NCBI GenBank assembly: GCA_000751295.2
Contig: CCMO02000001.1
Span: forward strand, 1,909,501 to 1,973,500
Length of the DNA: 64,000 nucleotides
Direction: 5' to 3'
Origin: a bacterium YEK0313
Lineage (GTDB): Bacteria > Pseudomonadota > Alphaproteobacteria > Rhizobiales > Phreatobacteraceae
Position 1 is the first letter of the stretch, and every line of letters begins with the position of its first letter. The notes below the pieces were generated by a model. The model worked only from the letters and a program-made list of their open reading frames with translations, did no database searches and was not told the DNA's origin. Of the stretch, positions 1 through 11,398 are shown piece after piece. Both the position numbers and the translations under genes were made by a program.

Positions 1-710
1 CAGCCGGGATAGTAGTAGAACGGCGCGACCTTGTTGAAGCCGAGCTTCTCGTCGTCATAGGGGCCGACCCACTCGGCGCCGTCGATCGTGCCGCGCTCGA
101 GCGCGGGATAGATGTCGCCGCCGGCGAGCTGCTGCGGCACCACGCCGAGCTTCTGCAGCACCTGGCCGGTAATGCCGGCAATGCGCATCTTCAGGCCGTT
201 GAGATCGGCCGGCGTCTTGATCTCCTTGCGGAACCAGCCGCCCATCTGGGCGCCGGTGGAACCGGCCTGGATCGCGTGGAAATTGTATTTCTTGTAGAAC
301 TCGTTGAACAGCGCGTCGCCGCCGCCCTGGGCGAGCCAGGCGTTCATCATGCGCGAGTTGAGGCCGAAAGGAATCGACGTGCCGATGGCGAAGGTCGGGT
401 CCTTGCCGACATAATAATACGAGCAGGTGTGGCAGGATTCGACCGAGCCGTTGGTGACCGCGTCGGCCGCCTGCAGACCCGGCACGATCTCGCCGGCGGC
501 GAAGACCTGGATCTGGAACTTGTTGTCGGTCATTTCCGCGACCTGCTTGGCCACGTTCTCGGCGCCGCCATAGATCGTGTCGAGCGACTTCGGGAAGCTG
601 GACGTCATCCGCCACTTGATCTCGGGCGCGGACTGGGCCACCGCGGGGGCGGCAACCGCGGTCGCGGCCAGACCGGCCCCGGTCGCGGCAATGAAGTGGC
701 GGCGTTTCAT
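1..710 (-). CDS. TRAP transporter substrate-binding protein, C-terminus outside window
   Basis: This is the periplasmic solute receptor (DctP/TAXI-like, mannitol/chloroaromatic type) of a tripartite ATP-independent periplasmic transporter. It delivers an organic anion to DctQM membrane subunits that are not in the window. It starts with a twin-arginine-like leader (MKRRHFIAATGAG, then AVAAPAVAQ) followed by the typical WRMTSSFPKSLDTIYGG entry. A GGAGGA ribosome site lies just upstream of the chosen ATG. About 236 residues are present; the stop lies beyond base 1. It is divergent from the AraC gene, which could control it. Family assignment is firm; the substrate is unknown. Confidence 0.88.
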   Translation of the reverse strand, partial: MKRRHFIAATGAGLAATAVAAPAVAQSAPEIKWRMTSSFPKSLDTIYGGAENVAKQVAEMTDNKFQIQVFAAGEIVPGLQAADAVTNGSVESCHTCSYYYVGKDPTFAIGTSIPFGLNSRMMNAWLAQGGGDALFNEFYKKYNFHAIQAGSTGAQMGGWFRKEIKTPADLNGLKMRIAGITGQVLQKLGVVPQQLAGGDIYPALERGTIDGAEWVGPYDDEKLGFNKVAPFYYYPG

Positions 711-986
711 CGGCATTCCTCCTGGGATCCCCTATCGGCCGGCTCGTCTGCCGGCCGGTCGCGCCATAGATCATTCGAACCGCCCGCAAATCAAGGCCCC
801 GCGCGCCGTTCTGGTGCGCGAATCGCTAAAATTGGCAAAGCACTGAAAACCGATGTGAAAGCTGCGGCGGCGCCATGCCGGCCGCGCCGCTGCCATTTGC
901 CGGACTGGCGGGCCCCTGCGGAAGGCTTATAGTCCTTTGGTCGAACACCAAGAAGAACAAGGCCAGGGATATCGGGAGGACGGCGC

Positions 987-1796
987 ATGGAAGGCGGCAA
1001 GCCCTGTTCGGAGCGATTCATGCTCTACGGTCCGGACCGGGTCTTCTATGCCGGGCTGCTCGGCCGGCCGCGCAAGCGCACCTCCGGCGCCCTGATGCTT
1101 TACGCCTCGATGGACGGCCTGCTCGAACTGACCGTCGAGGGCGAGCCGACCCGCACGGTCGAGGCCGCCGTGGTGATGCCGAACACCATGCACAGCGTGA
1201 GCAGCAACCGACTGTCGGTCGCCTGCGTGCTGATCGAGCCGGAAACGATCGAACGCGCCGCCCTCGCGCAGCTGGCGGCGACGGCGGCCGCCACGCCGGA
1301 GGCCGACCTTGCCGGCCGCATCCGCACCGCCTACCGCGCCTTCCGCCACCGGCCGGCGCGTCACGACATCACGCCCGCCGAATTCGACACCGTCATCTTC
1401 GGCGCGCCGCTGCCGCAGCGCCGCTTCGACCCGCGCATTGCCCGGGTGCTGGACGAAATGCGCGCCCAGCCCGGCAACGTCCTGCCGGCAAGCCATTGCG
1501 CAGCCGCGGCGAACCTGTCCGTGTCGCGCTTCCTGCACCTGTTCAAGGCGGAGACCGACGTGTCGTTCCGCGCGCTCAGGGCCTGGAAACGTGCCCGGCA
1601 CCTGCTCAACTTCGCCAACGAGGCGATCAACATGGCGCATCTGGCGCTCGATATCGGCTATCCCGATTCGACCCATTTCAGCCATTCGATCCGCCGCTTC
1701 TACGGCCTGAAGCCGCGCGCCATCTTCTCCGGCTCGCGCGAGCTCGACATCTTCCGCAACGCGGCCGTCCCGCTCGAACATCATCGGCCGGCCTGA
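987..1796 (+). CDS. AraC-family transcriptional regulator
   Basis: A 269-residue DNA-binding regulator. The C-terminal third (about residues 155-250) has the two helix-turn-helix motifs of the AraC family: AANLSVSRFLHLFKAETDVS, then LALDIGYPDSTHFSHSIRRF with the usual G-(Y/F)-x-S-x-H-F-S pattern. The N-terminal part is a short effector/dimerisation domain of no recognised subtype. The start has a strong GGGAGGA site six bases upstream. It lies between a divergent TRAP binding protein and the catabolic run that begins 120 bases downstream on the same strand, so it may control either. Family is clear; target and effector are inferred only from position. Confidence 0.88.
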   Translation: MEGGKPCSERFMLYGPDRVFYAGLLGRPRKRTSGALMLYASMDGLLELTVEGEPTRTVEAAVVMPNTMHSVSSNRLSVACVLIEPETIERAALAQLAATAAATPEADLAGRIRTAYRAFRHRPARHDITPAEFDTVIFGAPLPQRRFDPRIARVLDEMRAQPGNVLPASHCAAAANLSVSRFLHLFKAETDVSFRALRAWKRARHLLNFANEAINMAHLALDIGYPDSTHFSHSIRRFYGLKPRAIFSGSRELDIFRNAAVPLEHHRPA

Positions 1797-1918
1797 CCCG
1801 GACCGCCGCATCACCGCGGGAGCGCCCATCGACCACGTGACCACTGAACGCAAGCCGAAGGCTGACGTTAACGGCAAGCTCTGGCCGATCCTCAGCCCCA
1901 ACGATTGTGGAACCGGCC

Positions 1919-3079
<1,161 letters not shown>

Positions 3080-3093
3080 CGGACCGGCCGACC

Positions 3094-3759
3094 ATGATCC
3101 AGCTCTACCATTGCGCCAGCGCGCGGTCGTTCCGCCCCTTGTGGATGCTGGAGGAGATGGGGCTTCCCTATGCGTTGAAGATGCTGCCCTTCCCGCCGCG
3201 GGTCTTCGCCAAGGACTATCTGAAGCTCAACCCGCTCGGCACCATTCCCTTCATGGTCGACGGCGAGACGCGGATGACCGAGTCGGCCGCGATCTGCCAC
3301 TATCTCGGCGTCAGGCACGGGCCGACCCCGCTCGTGGTCGGGCCGGACGAGGCCGATTACGGCGCCTATCTCAACTGGCTGCATTTCGGCGAGGCGACGC
3401 TGACCTTCCCGCAGACGCTGGTGCTGCGCTATTCGCGCCTGGAGCCGCCGGAACGGCGCAGCGCCCAGGTGGCGGAGGATTATGCGCGCTGGTTTCTCGG
3501 CCGGCTGCGCGCCGTCGACCGGGTCGTCGCCGGGCAGGAGACGCTCGCCGCTGGCCGGTTCACCGGCGCCGACATCTCGGTCGGCTACGCTTTGCTGCTC
3601 GCCGAGATCCTCGGCCTTGCCGACCAGTTCGTGCCGGAGACCCGCGACTACTGGGCAAGGCTCAAGACCCGGCCCGCCTTCGTCCGCGCCATGACGGCGC
3701 AGGCCGAAGCCGCAGCCAAGGCCGGGCTGCCCGAAGGGCTGCCGATCCCGAAGGCTTAG
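3094..3759 (+). CDS. glutathione S-transferase family protein
   Basis: A 221-residue cytosolic GST-fold protein. The N-terminal thioredoxin-like domain begins IQLYHCASARSFRPLWMLEE and contains the cis-proline and glutathione-binding region LGTIPFMVDGETRMTESAAI (about residues 48-67). The C-terminal helical domain carries FTGADISVGYALL. It starts 14 bases after the acyl-CoA dehydrogenase stop, so the two are probably cotranscribed. GSTs of this type can detoxify reactive intermediates or act as glutathione-dependent isomerases in catabolic operons; which applies here is not visible. A Ser in SARSF is the likely activating residue, as in beta/theta-like classes, but this is inferred. Confidence 0.85.
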   Translation: MIQLYHCASARSFRPLWMLEEMGLPYALKMLPFPPRVFAKDYLKLNPLGTIPFMVDGETRMTESAAICHYLGVRHGPTPLVVGPDEADYGAYLNWLHFGEATLTFPQTLVLRYSRLEPPERRSAQVAEDYARWFLGRLRAVDRVVAGQETLAAGRFTGADISVGYALLLAEILGLADQFVPETRDYWARLKTRPAFVRAMTAQAEAAAKAGLPEGLPIPKA

Positions 3760-3900
3760 CGCGCGGCCGCGCCACCGCGCCGCGCCAGACCCGGCCGGAC
3801 AGCCACTCGACACAAGACGGGCGAGGCCGCCGCTCGCCAGTCTTGGCACCGAGCCCTTCGCTTCTTCCTGCAACTCTTTTCGTCCAAGGGGGCCGCGCCT

Positions 3901-5523
3901 ATGGCCGTCATCGAAACCATGCTGTCGCCGGGCGCGGAAAGCTTTCGCGCCAATCGCGACGGCATGCTGGCCCTGATCGACAAGGTCCGGCTCGTCGAGG
4001 AGCGCACCCGCACAGCCTCGGCGGCGGCCCGGACCCGCTTTCACGAGCGCGGCCAGCTGCTGCCGCGCGAGCGGATCGCCCTGCTGCTCGATCCGGGCGC
4101 GCCGTTCCTCGAGCTCGCGACGCTTGCCGGCTACATGATGGACGTGCCCGATCCCGACAAGAGCGTGCCGGGCGGCGGCGTCATCGCCGGCATCGGCTTC
4201 GTTGCCGGCGTGCGCTGCATGATCAGCGCCAGCGATTCCGGCATCGATGCCGGCGCGCTGCAGCCGATGGGCCTCGACAAGCAGCTGCGCGTGCAGGAGC
4301 TGGCGCTGGAGAACCGCCTGCCCTACCTGCAGCTGGTCGAAAGCGCCGGCGCCAACCTGATGCGCTACCGGGTCGAGGACTTTGTCCGCGGCGGCAACAT
4401 CTTCCGTAACCTCGCCCGACTGTCGGCGGCGGGCCTGCCGGTCGTCACCGTCACCCATGGTTCCTCGACCGCCGGCGGCGCCTATCAGACCGGCCTTTCC
4501 GACTACATCGTCATGGTGCGCGGCCGCACCCGCGCCTTCCTCGCGGGGCCGCCGCTGCTCAAGGCGGCAACCGGCGAAATCGCGAGCGAGGAGGAGCTCG
4601 GCGGGGCGGAGATGCACACCGCCATTTCCGGCCTCGGCGACTATCTCGCCGAGGATGACCGCGACGCGCTGCGCCTCGCGCGCGACATCATGGCCGGCCT
4701 CGACTGGAACAAGGATGCGCGGCCGGCGGCGCGCCGGCCTTTCCTGCCGCCGCGCTATGACGCCGAGGAGTTGATCGGCATCATGCCGATGGACGGCAAG
4801 CGCCCGGTCGACATGCGCGAGGTGATCGCCCGCATCGTCGACGATTCGGACTTCGTCGCCTTCGGCGAGAATTACGGCCCCGGCACCGTCTGCGGCCACG
4901 CGGCGATCGAGGGCTTTTCGGTCGGCATCATCACCAACAACGCCCCGATCGATCCGGCCGGCGCCAACAAGGCGACCCATTTCATCCAGGCCTGCTGCCA
5001 GTCGCGGACGCCCATCCTCTATCTCAACAACACGACCGGCTACATGGTCGGCCGCGCCTACGAGGAGGCCGGCATGATCAAGCACGGCTCCAAGATGATC
5101 CAGGCGGTGACCAGCGCGACCGTGCCGCAGATCACGCTCTATTGCGGCGCCTCCTACGGCGCCGGCAATTACGGCATGTGCGGCCGCGGCTTCCATCCGC
5201 GCTTCTGCTTCTCCTGGCCCAATGCCCGCACCGCCGTGATGGGCGGCGAGCAGGCGGCCGAAACCATGGCGATCGTCACCAAGGCCGCGGCCGCGCGGCG
5301 CGGCAGGCCGGTGGACGAGGCCCAACTCGGCAAGCTGAAGAGCGACATCGTCAATCTGTTCGAGCGGCAGATGGACGTCTTCACCACCAGCGCCAAGCTG
5401 CTCGACGACGGCGTCATCGACCCGCGCGATACCCGCGCCGTGCTGGCGGAAACGCTCGCCATCTGCCGCGAGGCCGAGGAACGCCGGCCGGTGCCGATGC
5501 AGTTCTCGGTGGCGCGGCCATGA
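3901..5523 (+). CDS. acyl-CoA carboxylase, carboxyltransferase (beta) subunit, MCC/GCC-like
   Basis: A 540-residue carboxyltransferase subunit that moves CO2 from carboxybiotin to an unsaturated acyl-CoA. It has the two crotonase-like halves of the family: SAGANLMRYRVEDFVRGG and HGSSTAGGAYQTGLSDY in the N-half, and TTGYMVGRAYEEAG with YCGASYGAGNYGMCGRGF in the C-half. The last two are close to methylcrotonyl-CoA and geranyl-CoA carboxylase beta subunits (LiuB, AtuC) rather than acetyl- or propionyl-CoA enzymes. The biotin carboxylase/carrier subunit follows with overlap or near-overlap. Placement with a dehydrogenase and hydratase supports carboxylation of a 3-methyl-2-enoyl-CoA or similar; exact substrate unresolved. 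Confidence 0.9.
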   Translation: MAVIETMLSPGAESFRANRDGMLALIDKVRLVEERTRTASAAARTRFHERGQLLPRERIALLLDPGAPFLELATLAGYMMDVPDPDKSVPGGGVIAGIGFVAGVRCMISASDSGIDAGALQPMGLDKQLRVQELALENRLPYLQLVESAGANLMRYRVEDFVRGGNIFRNLARLSAAGLPVVTVTHGSSTAGGAYQTGLSDYIVMVRGRTRAFLAGPPLLKAATGEIASEEELGGAEMHTAISGLGDYLAEDDRDALRLARDIMAGLDWNKDARPAARRPFLPPRYDAEELIGIMPMDGKRPVDMREVIARIVDDSDFVAFGENYGPGTVCGHAAIEGFSVGIITNNAPIDPAGANKATHFIQACCQSRTPILYLNNTTGYMVGRAYEEAGMIKHGSKMIQAVTSATVPQITLYCGASYGAGNYGMCGRGFHPRFCFSWPNARTAVMGGEQAAETMAIVTKAAAARRGRPVDEAQLGKLKSDIVNLFERQMDVFTTSAKLLDDGVIDPRDTRAVLAETLAICREAEERRPVPMQFSVARP

Positions 5524-5549
5524 GAACGGTCATCAGAAACGAGGCAGCC

Positions 5550-7535
5550 ATGGCAACAGCCCGAACGGTCACCGGACCGACGCCGTTCCGCACCGTGCTG
5601 GTCGCCAACCGGGGCGAAATCGCGCTGCGCATCATGCGCACCGCGCGCCGCGCCGGTTACGGCGTGGTGGCGGTCTATTCCTCCGCCGATGCCGGCGCCC
5701 GGCATGTCGAGATGGCCGACCGCGCCGTGCATATCGGCGAGGCGCTGCCGAGCCAGTCCTATCTTGCCATCGACCGCATCATCGCCGCCGCGCGGGAGGC
5801 CGGGGCCGATGCCGTGCATCCCGGCTACGGCTTCCTTGCCGAGAATGCCGCCTTCGCCGCGGCCTGCCGCGAGGCCGGCCTCGTCTTCATCGGCCCCTCG
5901 CCGGAGGCGATCGAGGCCATGGGCAACAAGGCCGGGGCCAAGGCGATCATGGCGGAGGCCGGCGTGCCCGTCGTGCCCGGCTACCAGGGCGAGGACCAGA
6001 GCCCCGAGCGCCTCGCGGCGGAGGCCGAACGGATCGGCTATCCCGTCATGATCAAGGCGGTGGCCGGCGGCGGCGGCCGCGGCATGCGGCTCGTCGCCGA
6101 AGCCGGGCGCCTCGCCGATCTGCTCGCCCAGGCGAAATCGGAGGCGAGCCACGCCTTCGGCGATCCGACCGTGATCCTGGAACGGGCCATCGTCGATCCG
6201 CGCCATATCGAGATCCAGGTGTTCGGCGACCGCCACGGCGGCGCCGTGCATCTCGGCGAGCGCGACTGCTCGGTGCAGCGCCGCCACCAGAAGCTCGTCG
6301 AGGAAGCGCCCTCGCCGGCCGTGTCGCCCGAGCTGCGCGCCGCCATGGGCGAAACCGCGGTCAAGGCCGTGAAGGCGCTCGGCTACGAGGGCGCCGGCAC
6401 GCTCGAATTCCTGCTCGACCGCACGGGCGCCTTCTACTTCATGGAAATGAACACGCGCCTGCAGGTCGAGCATCCGGTGACGGAGCTGATCACCGGGCTC
6501 GACCTCGTCGAATGGCAGTTCAGGGTCGCCGCCGGCGAAAGGCTGCCGCTCGACCAGGAGGCGATCCGCTTTGCCGGCCATGCGATCGAGGTCAGGCTCT
6601 GCGCCGAGGACCCGGCCGACGATTTCATGCCGCAGTCCGGCCGCATCGCCCATTGGGCCATGCCCGACAGCCTGCGGGTGGAAACGGCCGTCGGCGCCGG
6701 CAGCGAGGTGCCGCCCTTCTACGATTCGATGATCGCCAAGGTGATCGCCCATGGCGCGAACCGGGAGGAGGCACGCCGCAAGCTGAGCCACGGCCTCGCC
6801 CAGGCGGCCGTGTTGGGCCTGAAGACCAACCAGGGCTTCCTCGCGCGGACGCTCGATCATCCGGTCTTCGCCGCGGGCGAGGCGACGACCGGCTTCGTTG
6901 CCCGCCATGCCGGCGAGCTGACCCGCCGGCCGCAGCCCGGCCTGCCGCTGCCGGTGGCCGCCGCGCTCGTTCTCTACGCGACCGATACCGCGCCGGCCCA
7001 TCGCGGCACGGCGCGCCATCTCGGCCCGCCGCTGCCCGTACCGATGCTGATCGAGGTCGACGGCGGGACGGCCGAGGTGGGCGTCTTCAGGGCCCGCGAC
7101 GGCCGGCATCACGTGATGTTCGGCGGCGAGGAATTCGTGCTGCGGATCGTCGCCGTCGAACCGAACGGCCTCGGCCTCGACCGCGAGGGAACGATCAGCC
7201 GGATCGTCTATGCGCGCGACGGCGCGACGCTCGCGCTGCAAGCCGGCGCCGATGCCGTCATCATCCGCGACCTCACCCGCGCCCCGGCCACCGCCGCGGG
7301 GGCCGAGGCCGGCGACGGCCGCCTGCTCGCCGCCATGACCGGCCGCATCGTCGCGGTGCATGTGGCAGCCGGCGACACGGTCGTGGCCGGCCAGCCGATC
7401 GTGACGCTGGAGGCGATGAAGATGGAACATGTCCATGCCGCCCCGGCCGCAGGCCGGCTGGCCGAGATCGTGGTCGCGCCCGGCGAGCAGGTCACCGCCC
7501 ACCGGCTGATCGCGCGGATCGAGCCCGCCGCCTAG
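5550..7535 (+). CDS. acyl-CoA carboxylase, biotin carboxylase/biotin carrier (alpha) subunit
   Basis: A 661-residue ATP-dependent biotin carboxylase fused to a biotin carrier domain. In order: the N-terminal fold (TVLVANRGEIALRIMRTARR), the ATP-grasp domain with the glycine-rich loop AGGGGRGMR near residue 172 and MEMNTRLQVEHPVTE, the biotin carboxylase C-domain, an unannotated linker, and a C-terminal biotinyl domain with EAMKMEH whose Lys624 is the predicted biotin site. I prefer the ATG at 5550, which has a GAGG site; the ATG at 5520 would overlap the preceding stop as ATGA and add ten residues. It pairs with the carboxyltransferase upstream as an MCC/GCC-like complex. Confidence 0.9.
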   Translation: MATARTVTGPTPFRTVLVANRGEIALRIMRTARRAGYGVVAVYSSADAGARHVEMADRAVHIGEALPSQSYLAIDRIIAAAREAGADAVHPGYGFLAENAAFAAACREAGLVFIGPSPEAIEAMGNKAGAKAIMAEAGVPVVPGYQGEDQSPERLAAEAERIGYPVMIKAVAGGGGRGMRLVAEAGRLADLLAQAKSEASHAFGDPTVILERAIVDPRHIEIQVFGDRHGGAVHLGERDCSVQRRHQKLVEEAPSPAVSPELRAAMGETAVKAVKALGYEGAGTLEFLLDRTGAFYFMEMNTRLQVEHPVTELITGLDLVEWQFRVAAGERLPLDQEAIRFAGHAIEVRLCAEDPADDFMPQSGRIAHWAMPDSLRVETAVGAGSEVPPFYDSMIAKVIAHGANREEARRKLSHGLAQAAVLGLKTNQGFLARTLDHPVFAAGEATTGFVARHAGELTRRPQPGLPLPVAAALVLYATDTAPAHRGTARHLGPPLPVPMLIEVDGGTAEVGVFRARDGRHHVMFGGEEFVLRIVAVEPNGLGLDREGTISRIVYARDGATLALQAGADAVIIRDLTRAPATAAGAEAGDGRLLAAMTGRIVAVHVAAGDTVVAGQPIVTLEAMKMEHVHAAPAAGRLAEIVVAPGEQVTAHRLIARIEPAA

Positions 7536-7573
7536 ACCGGCGGCGGGACACCTGTCATCGAGGAGGTTTGCCG

Positions 7574-8347
<774 letters not shown>

Positions 8348-8477
8348 CGCCCCGGGCGCTGCGACACTTCGCCCGGCGGCGCCGCGACTAGCCGCTTAAC
8401 ACAAGACAGGCCCCGGCACGGCTGAAACCATCGCGAGGCTGGCGCATGGCAACCGGGGCATCGAGCAAGAAGACGTC

Positions 8478-9341
8478 ATGAGCGACAAGGCGATCATCAC
8501 CTGCGCGCTGAACGGCGTGCTGACCGACCCGAAACAGCATGCCGTGCCGGTGACGCCGGCCGAGATGGCTGCCGAGGCCCGCCGCGCCTTCGAGGCGGGC
8601 GCCTCGGTCATGCACATCCACCTGCGCCAGCAGGGCGAGGGCAAGGGCCATCTGCCGTCCTGGGATCCGGCGCTCTCGGCCGAGGTGCAGGCGGCGATCC
8701 GCGCGGCCTGTCCTGGTGTCGTCATCAACCACACGTCGGGCGTGGTCGGCCCGGACTTTTCGGGCGCACTCGCCTGCATCGCCGAGACGCGGCCGGAAAT
8801 GGCCGCCTGCAATGCCGGCTCGCTCAACTATCTCAAGGTGAAGGCGGACGGCACCTGGGCCTGGAAGCCCATGCTGTTCGACAACCCGGTCGAAAAGATC
8901 AAGGCCTATCTCGACGTGATGGCCGCGGCCGGCACGCTGCCGGAATTCGAGTGTTTCGACGTCGGCATCGCGCGCTGCGTCGCCATGTATTCGCAGGTCG
9001 GCATGGTGAAGGGGCCGCTCCAGTACAATTTCGTCATGGGCGTGGACTCCGGCATGCCCGCCGATCCCGATCTTCTGCCGATCCTCCGGCGGCTCAAGGC
9101 GGCGGACGCCAACTGGCAGGTCACCGCCATCGGCCGCGCCGGCATCTGGCCGCTGCACCGGGCCTGCGCCGAACAGGGCGGGCACCTGCGGTCCGGCCTC
9201 GAAGACACGTTCTACCTGCCCGACGGCGCGAAGGTTGCGTCGAACGGCGCCTTGATCGAACAATTGGCGGCCTATGTACGAGAAGCGGGGCGCGAGGTTG
9301 CGAGCCCCGCCGAAGCACGCAGGCTCTTGAAGCTGCAATAA
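8478..9341 (+). CDS. BKACE/DUF849 beta-keto acid cleavage enzyme family protein
   Basis: A 287-residue zinc-dependent TIM-barrel protein of the DUF849/BKACE family, whose founding member Kce cleaves 3-keto-5-aminohexanoate with acetyl-CoA. The start IITCALNGV and the metal ligands in MHIHLR (His46, His48) are diagnostic, as is the later YNFVMGVDSGMPADP segment. Known members condense a beta-keto acid with acetyl-CoA and release acetoacetate plus a new acyl-CoA. It lies between the hydratase and the transporter, where a leucine-type pathway would have HMG-CoA lyase. I infer that it performs the carbon-carbon cleavage of this pathway; no HMG-CoA lyase gene is seen in the window. Confidence 0.85.
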   Translation: MSDKAIITCALNGVLTDPKQHAVPVTPAEMAAEARRAFEAGASVMHIHLRQQGEGKGHLPSWDPALSAEVQAAIRAACPGVVINHTSGVVGPDFSGALACIAETRPEMAACNAGSLNYLKVKADGTWAWKPMLFDNPVEKIKAYLDVMAAAGTLPEFECFDVGIARCVAMYSQVGMVKGPLQYNFVMGVDSGMPADPDLLPILRRLKAADANWQVTAIGRAGIWPLHRACAEQGGHLRSGLEDTFYLPDGAKVASNGALIEQLAAYVREAGREVASPAEARRLLKLQ

Positions 9342-9441
9342 GCCCGCCGCCCGAAAGCCGGATCAACCGGCACCGGGCAGACGGAACGATCAAAAAAAGA
9401 TCCGAGATGGGAACGCCGACAGCCCGAGGGGGACCACAAGC

Positions 9442-10317
9442 TTGCAGATCGTTCAGCTGCTGATCAGCGGCCTGGCGCAAGGGTGCATCTACGGCCTGAT
9501 CGCGCTCGGCTTCGTGCTGATCTACAAGGCGACCGAGACCGTCAACTTCGCCCAGGGCGAGCTGATGATGATCGGCGCCTTCGCCGGCCTGTTCGCCGCA
9601 ACCACGCTCGGCCTGCCCTACTGGCTGGTCATCCTGTTCGCCATGGCCGCCACGGCCGTGGTCGGCTACTGCCTCGAGCGCGTCGTCCTGAGGCCGGTCC
9701 TCGGCCACCCGGCCTTCGCCGTGGTCATGGTGACCATCGGCCTCAGCTATATGGGCCGCGGGCTCGTCACCATGCTCCCGGTGGTCGGCACCGACACCCA
9801 CAGCCTGCCGGTGCCGTTCCGCGGCGAGACCTATCGGCTCGGCGGCCTGGTGATCAGCGCCGAGCACATCGTCATCATCGTGACCACGTTCGCGCTCTGC
9901 GCCCTGCTCGCCGCGGTGTTCCGCTACACCAAGGTCGGCGTCGCCATGCAGGCCATGTCGCAGAACCAGCTCGCCGCCTACTACATGGGCATTCCGGTGA
10001 AGCGGCTGTCCAGCCTGATCTGGGCGATCAGCGCCGGTGTCGCGGCGATCGCCGGCATCCTGCTCGCGCCGCTCACCTTCATCCACGCCAATATGGGCCT
10101 CATCGGCATCAAGGCGTTCCCGGCGGCGGTCATCGGCGGCTTCACCAGCCTGCCCGGCGCGATCGTCGGCGGCCTGATCATCGGCGTCGTCGAGTCCTTT
10201 GCCGGCTTCTACCTCATGGAAGGCTTCAAGGACGTCGCCGCCTTCGTCGTCGTGCTCGCCATGCTGGTGTTCAAGCCCACCGGCCTGTTCGGCGAAACCG
10301 CCCGCAAGAAGGTGTGA
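9442..10317 (+). CDS. livH: branched-chain/organic-acid ABC transporter permease LivH
   Basis: A 291-residue inner-membrane permease of the HAAT family. Hydrophobic helices run almost throughout. The family signatures GCIYGLIALGFVLIYKATETVNFAQGE are split between helices 1 and 2, and an ALRA-like cytoplasmic loop (AMQAMSQNQLAAYYMGI) is visible. The start is a TTG preceded by GAGGGGGACC; no better ATG exists before the first helix. It heads livHMGF, whose genes are four bases apart or overlap by four. Expected role: one half of the membrane channel for the acid bound by the two receptors downstream. Confidence 0.9.
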   Translation: MQIVQLLISGLAQGCIYGLIALGFVLIYKATETVNFAQGELMMIGAFAGLFAATTLGLPYWLVILFAMAATAVVGYCLERVVLRPVLGHPAFAVVMVTIGLSYMGRGLVTMLPVVGTDTHSLPVPFRGETYRLGGLVISAEHIVIIVTTFALCALLAAVFRYTKVGVAMQAMSQNQLAAYYMGIPVKRLSSLIWAISAGVAAIAGILLAPLTFIHANMGLIGIKAFPAAVIGGFTSLPGAIVGGLIIGVVESFAGFYLMEGFKDVAAFVVVLAMLVFKPTGLFGETARKKV

Positions 10318-10321
10318 CGCC

Positions 10322-11398
10322 ATGCGCTTCATCTTCAAGACCCGCTACGAGCAGGACATCAACCTGATCCAGCATGGCGGCCAGCTGTTCTGGTACGGGC
10401 TGCTCGTCGTCGCCCTGCTCGCCCTGCCGCTCGCCGCCTCGCCCTATTTCCTCAGCCAGGTGAGCCAGGTGTTCATCTATGTGCTGATCGCCTATGGGCT
10501 GATGCTGCTTGCCGGCTTCACCGGCCAGATGTCGCTCGGCCATGCAGCCTTCATGGCGGTCGGCGCCTATGCGGAAGCGGTGCTCGCCATTGCCGGCTGG
10601 CCGTTCTTCCTGTCAACGGCGGTCGCCGGCCTGCTCGCCGCCGCCGTCGGCGTCATCATCGGCCTGCCGGCGCTGCGCGTGCGCGGCCTCTATCTCGGCA
10701 TCGCGACACTCGCCTTCGGCACCATCGTCGAGGAGATCATCGCCCGCGCCGAGCCCATCACCGGCGGCAATGCCGGCCTGATGGTGCCGCCGATCCAGCT
10801 CTTCGGCCTGCGCTTCGCCGACGGCGTGCCGTTCTACTACCTCGCTCTCGCCTTCGCGGTCGGCGGCGCGCTCGTCCTGATCAACCTGCTGCGCTCGCCG
10901 ACGGGCCGCGCCTTCGTCGCCATCCGCGACTCGGAGATCTCGGCGCAGAGCATGGGCGTGCATCTTGCCACCTACAAGACGCTGTCCTTTGCCATCAGCG
11001 CGGCCTTTGCCGGCGTCGGCGGCGCGCTCTACGCCCACAATATCCGCTTCCTGTCGCCCGACCAGTTCACCGTCATCCAGTCGATCGAGCTCCTGATGAT
11101 GGTGGTGATCGGCGGCCTCGGCTCGATCCACGGCGCGGTGTTCGGCGCCATCTTCCTGATCGCGCTGCCGCAGGCGATCAACGCCTCGAAACCGTTCCTG
11201 CCGACCGCGCTCGCCGAAGCCACCGGCCTGCAGCCGACCGTCTTCGGCCTGGTGCTGATCCTCATGGTGCTGTTCGAACCGCTCGGCATCTACGGCGCCT
11301 GGCTCAAGTTCAGGGCCTATTTCGACCTGTTCCCGTTCTACCGGCAGGGCATGTTCCGCCGGCAGAAGGCCTTCCAGAAATCGGACCGGCTGAAATGA
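10322..11398 (+). CDS. livM: branched-chain/organic-acid ABC transporter permease LivM
   Basis: A 358-residue partner permease of LivH. After a 20-residue cytosolic head (RFIFKTRYEQDINLIQHGG) come hydrophobic segments including YVLIAYGLMLLAGFTGQMSL and the conserved GHAAFMAVGAY stretch of LivM. A coupling-loop segment AIRDSEISAQSMGVHLATYK is present. The C-terminal tail (FRAYFDLFPFYRQGMFRRQK) is basic. Its stop overlaps the ATG of livG by four bases, so translation is probably coupled. Family assignment is secure; ligand not determinable. Confidence 0.9.
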   Translation: MRFIFKTRYEQDINLIQHGGQLFWYGLLVVALLALPLAASPYFLSQVSQVFIYVLIAYGLMLLAGFTGQMSLGHAAFMAVGAYAEAVLAIAGWPFFLSTAVAGLLAAAVGVIIGLPALRVRGLYLGIATLAFGTIVEEIIARAEPITGGNAGLMVPPIQLFGLRFADGVPFYYLALAFAVGGALVLINLLRSPTGRAFVAIRDSEISAQSMGVHLATYKTLSFAISAAFAGVGGALYAHNIRFLSPDQFTVIQSIELLMMVVIGGLGSIHGAVFGAIFLIALPQAINASKPFLPTALAEATGLQPTVFGLVLILMVLFEPLGIYGAWLKFRAYFDLFPFYRQGMFRRQKAFQKSDRLK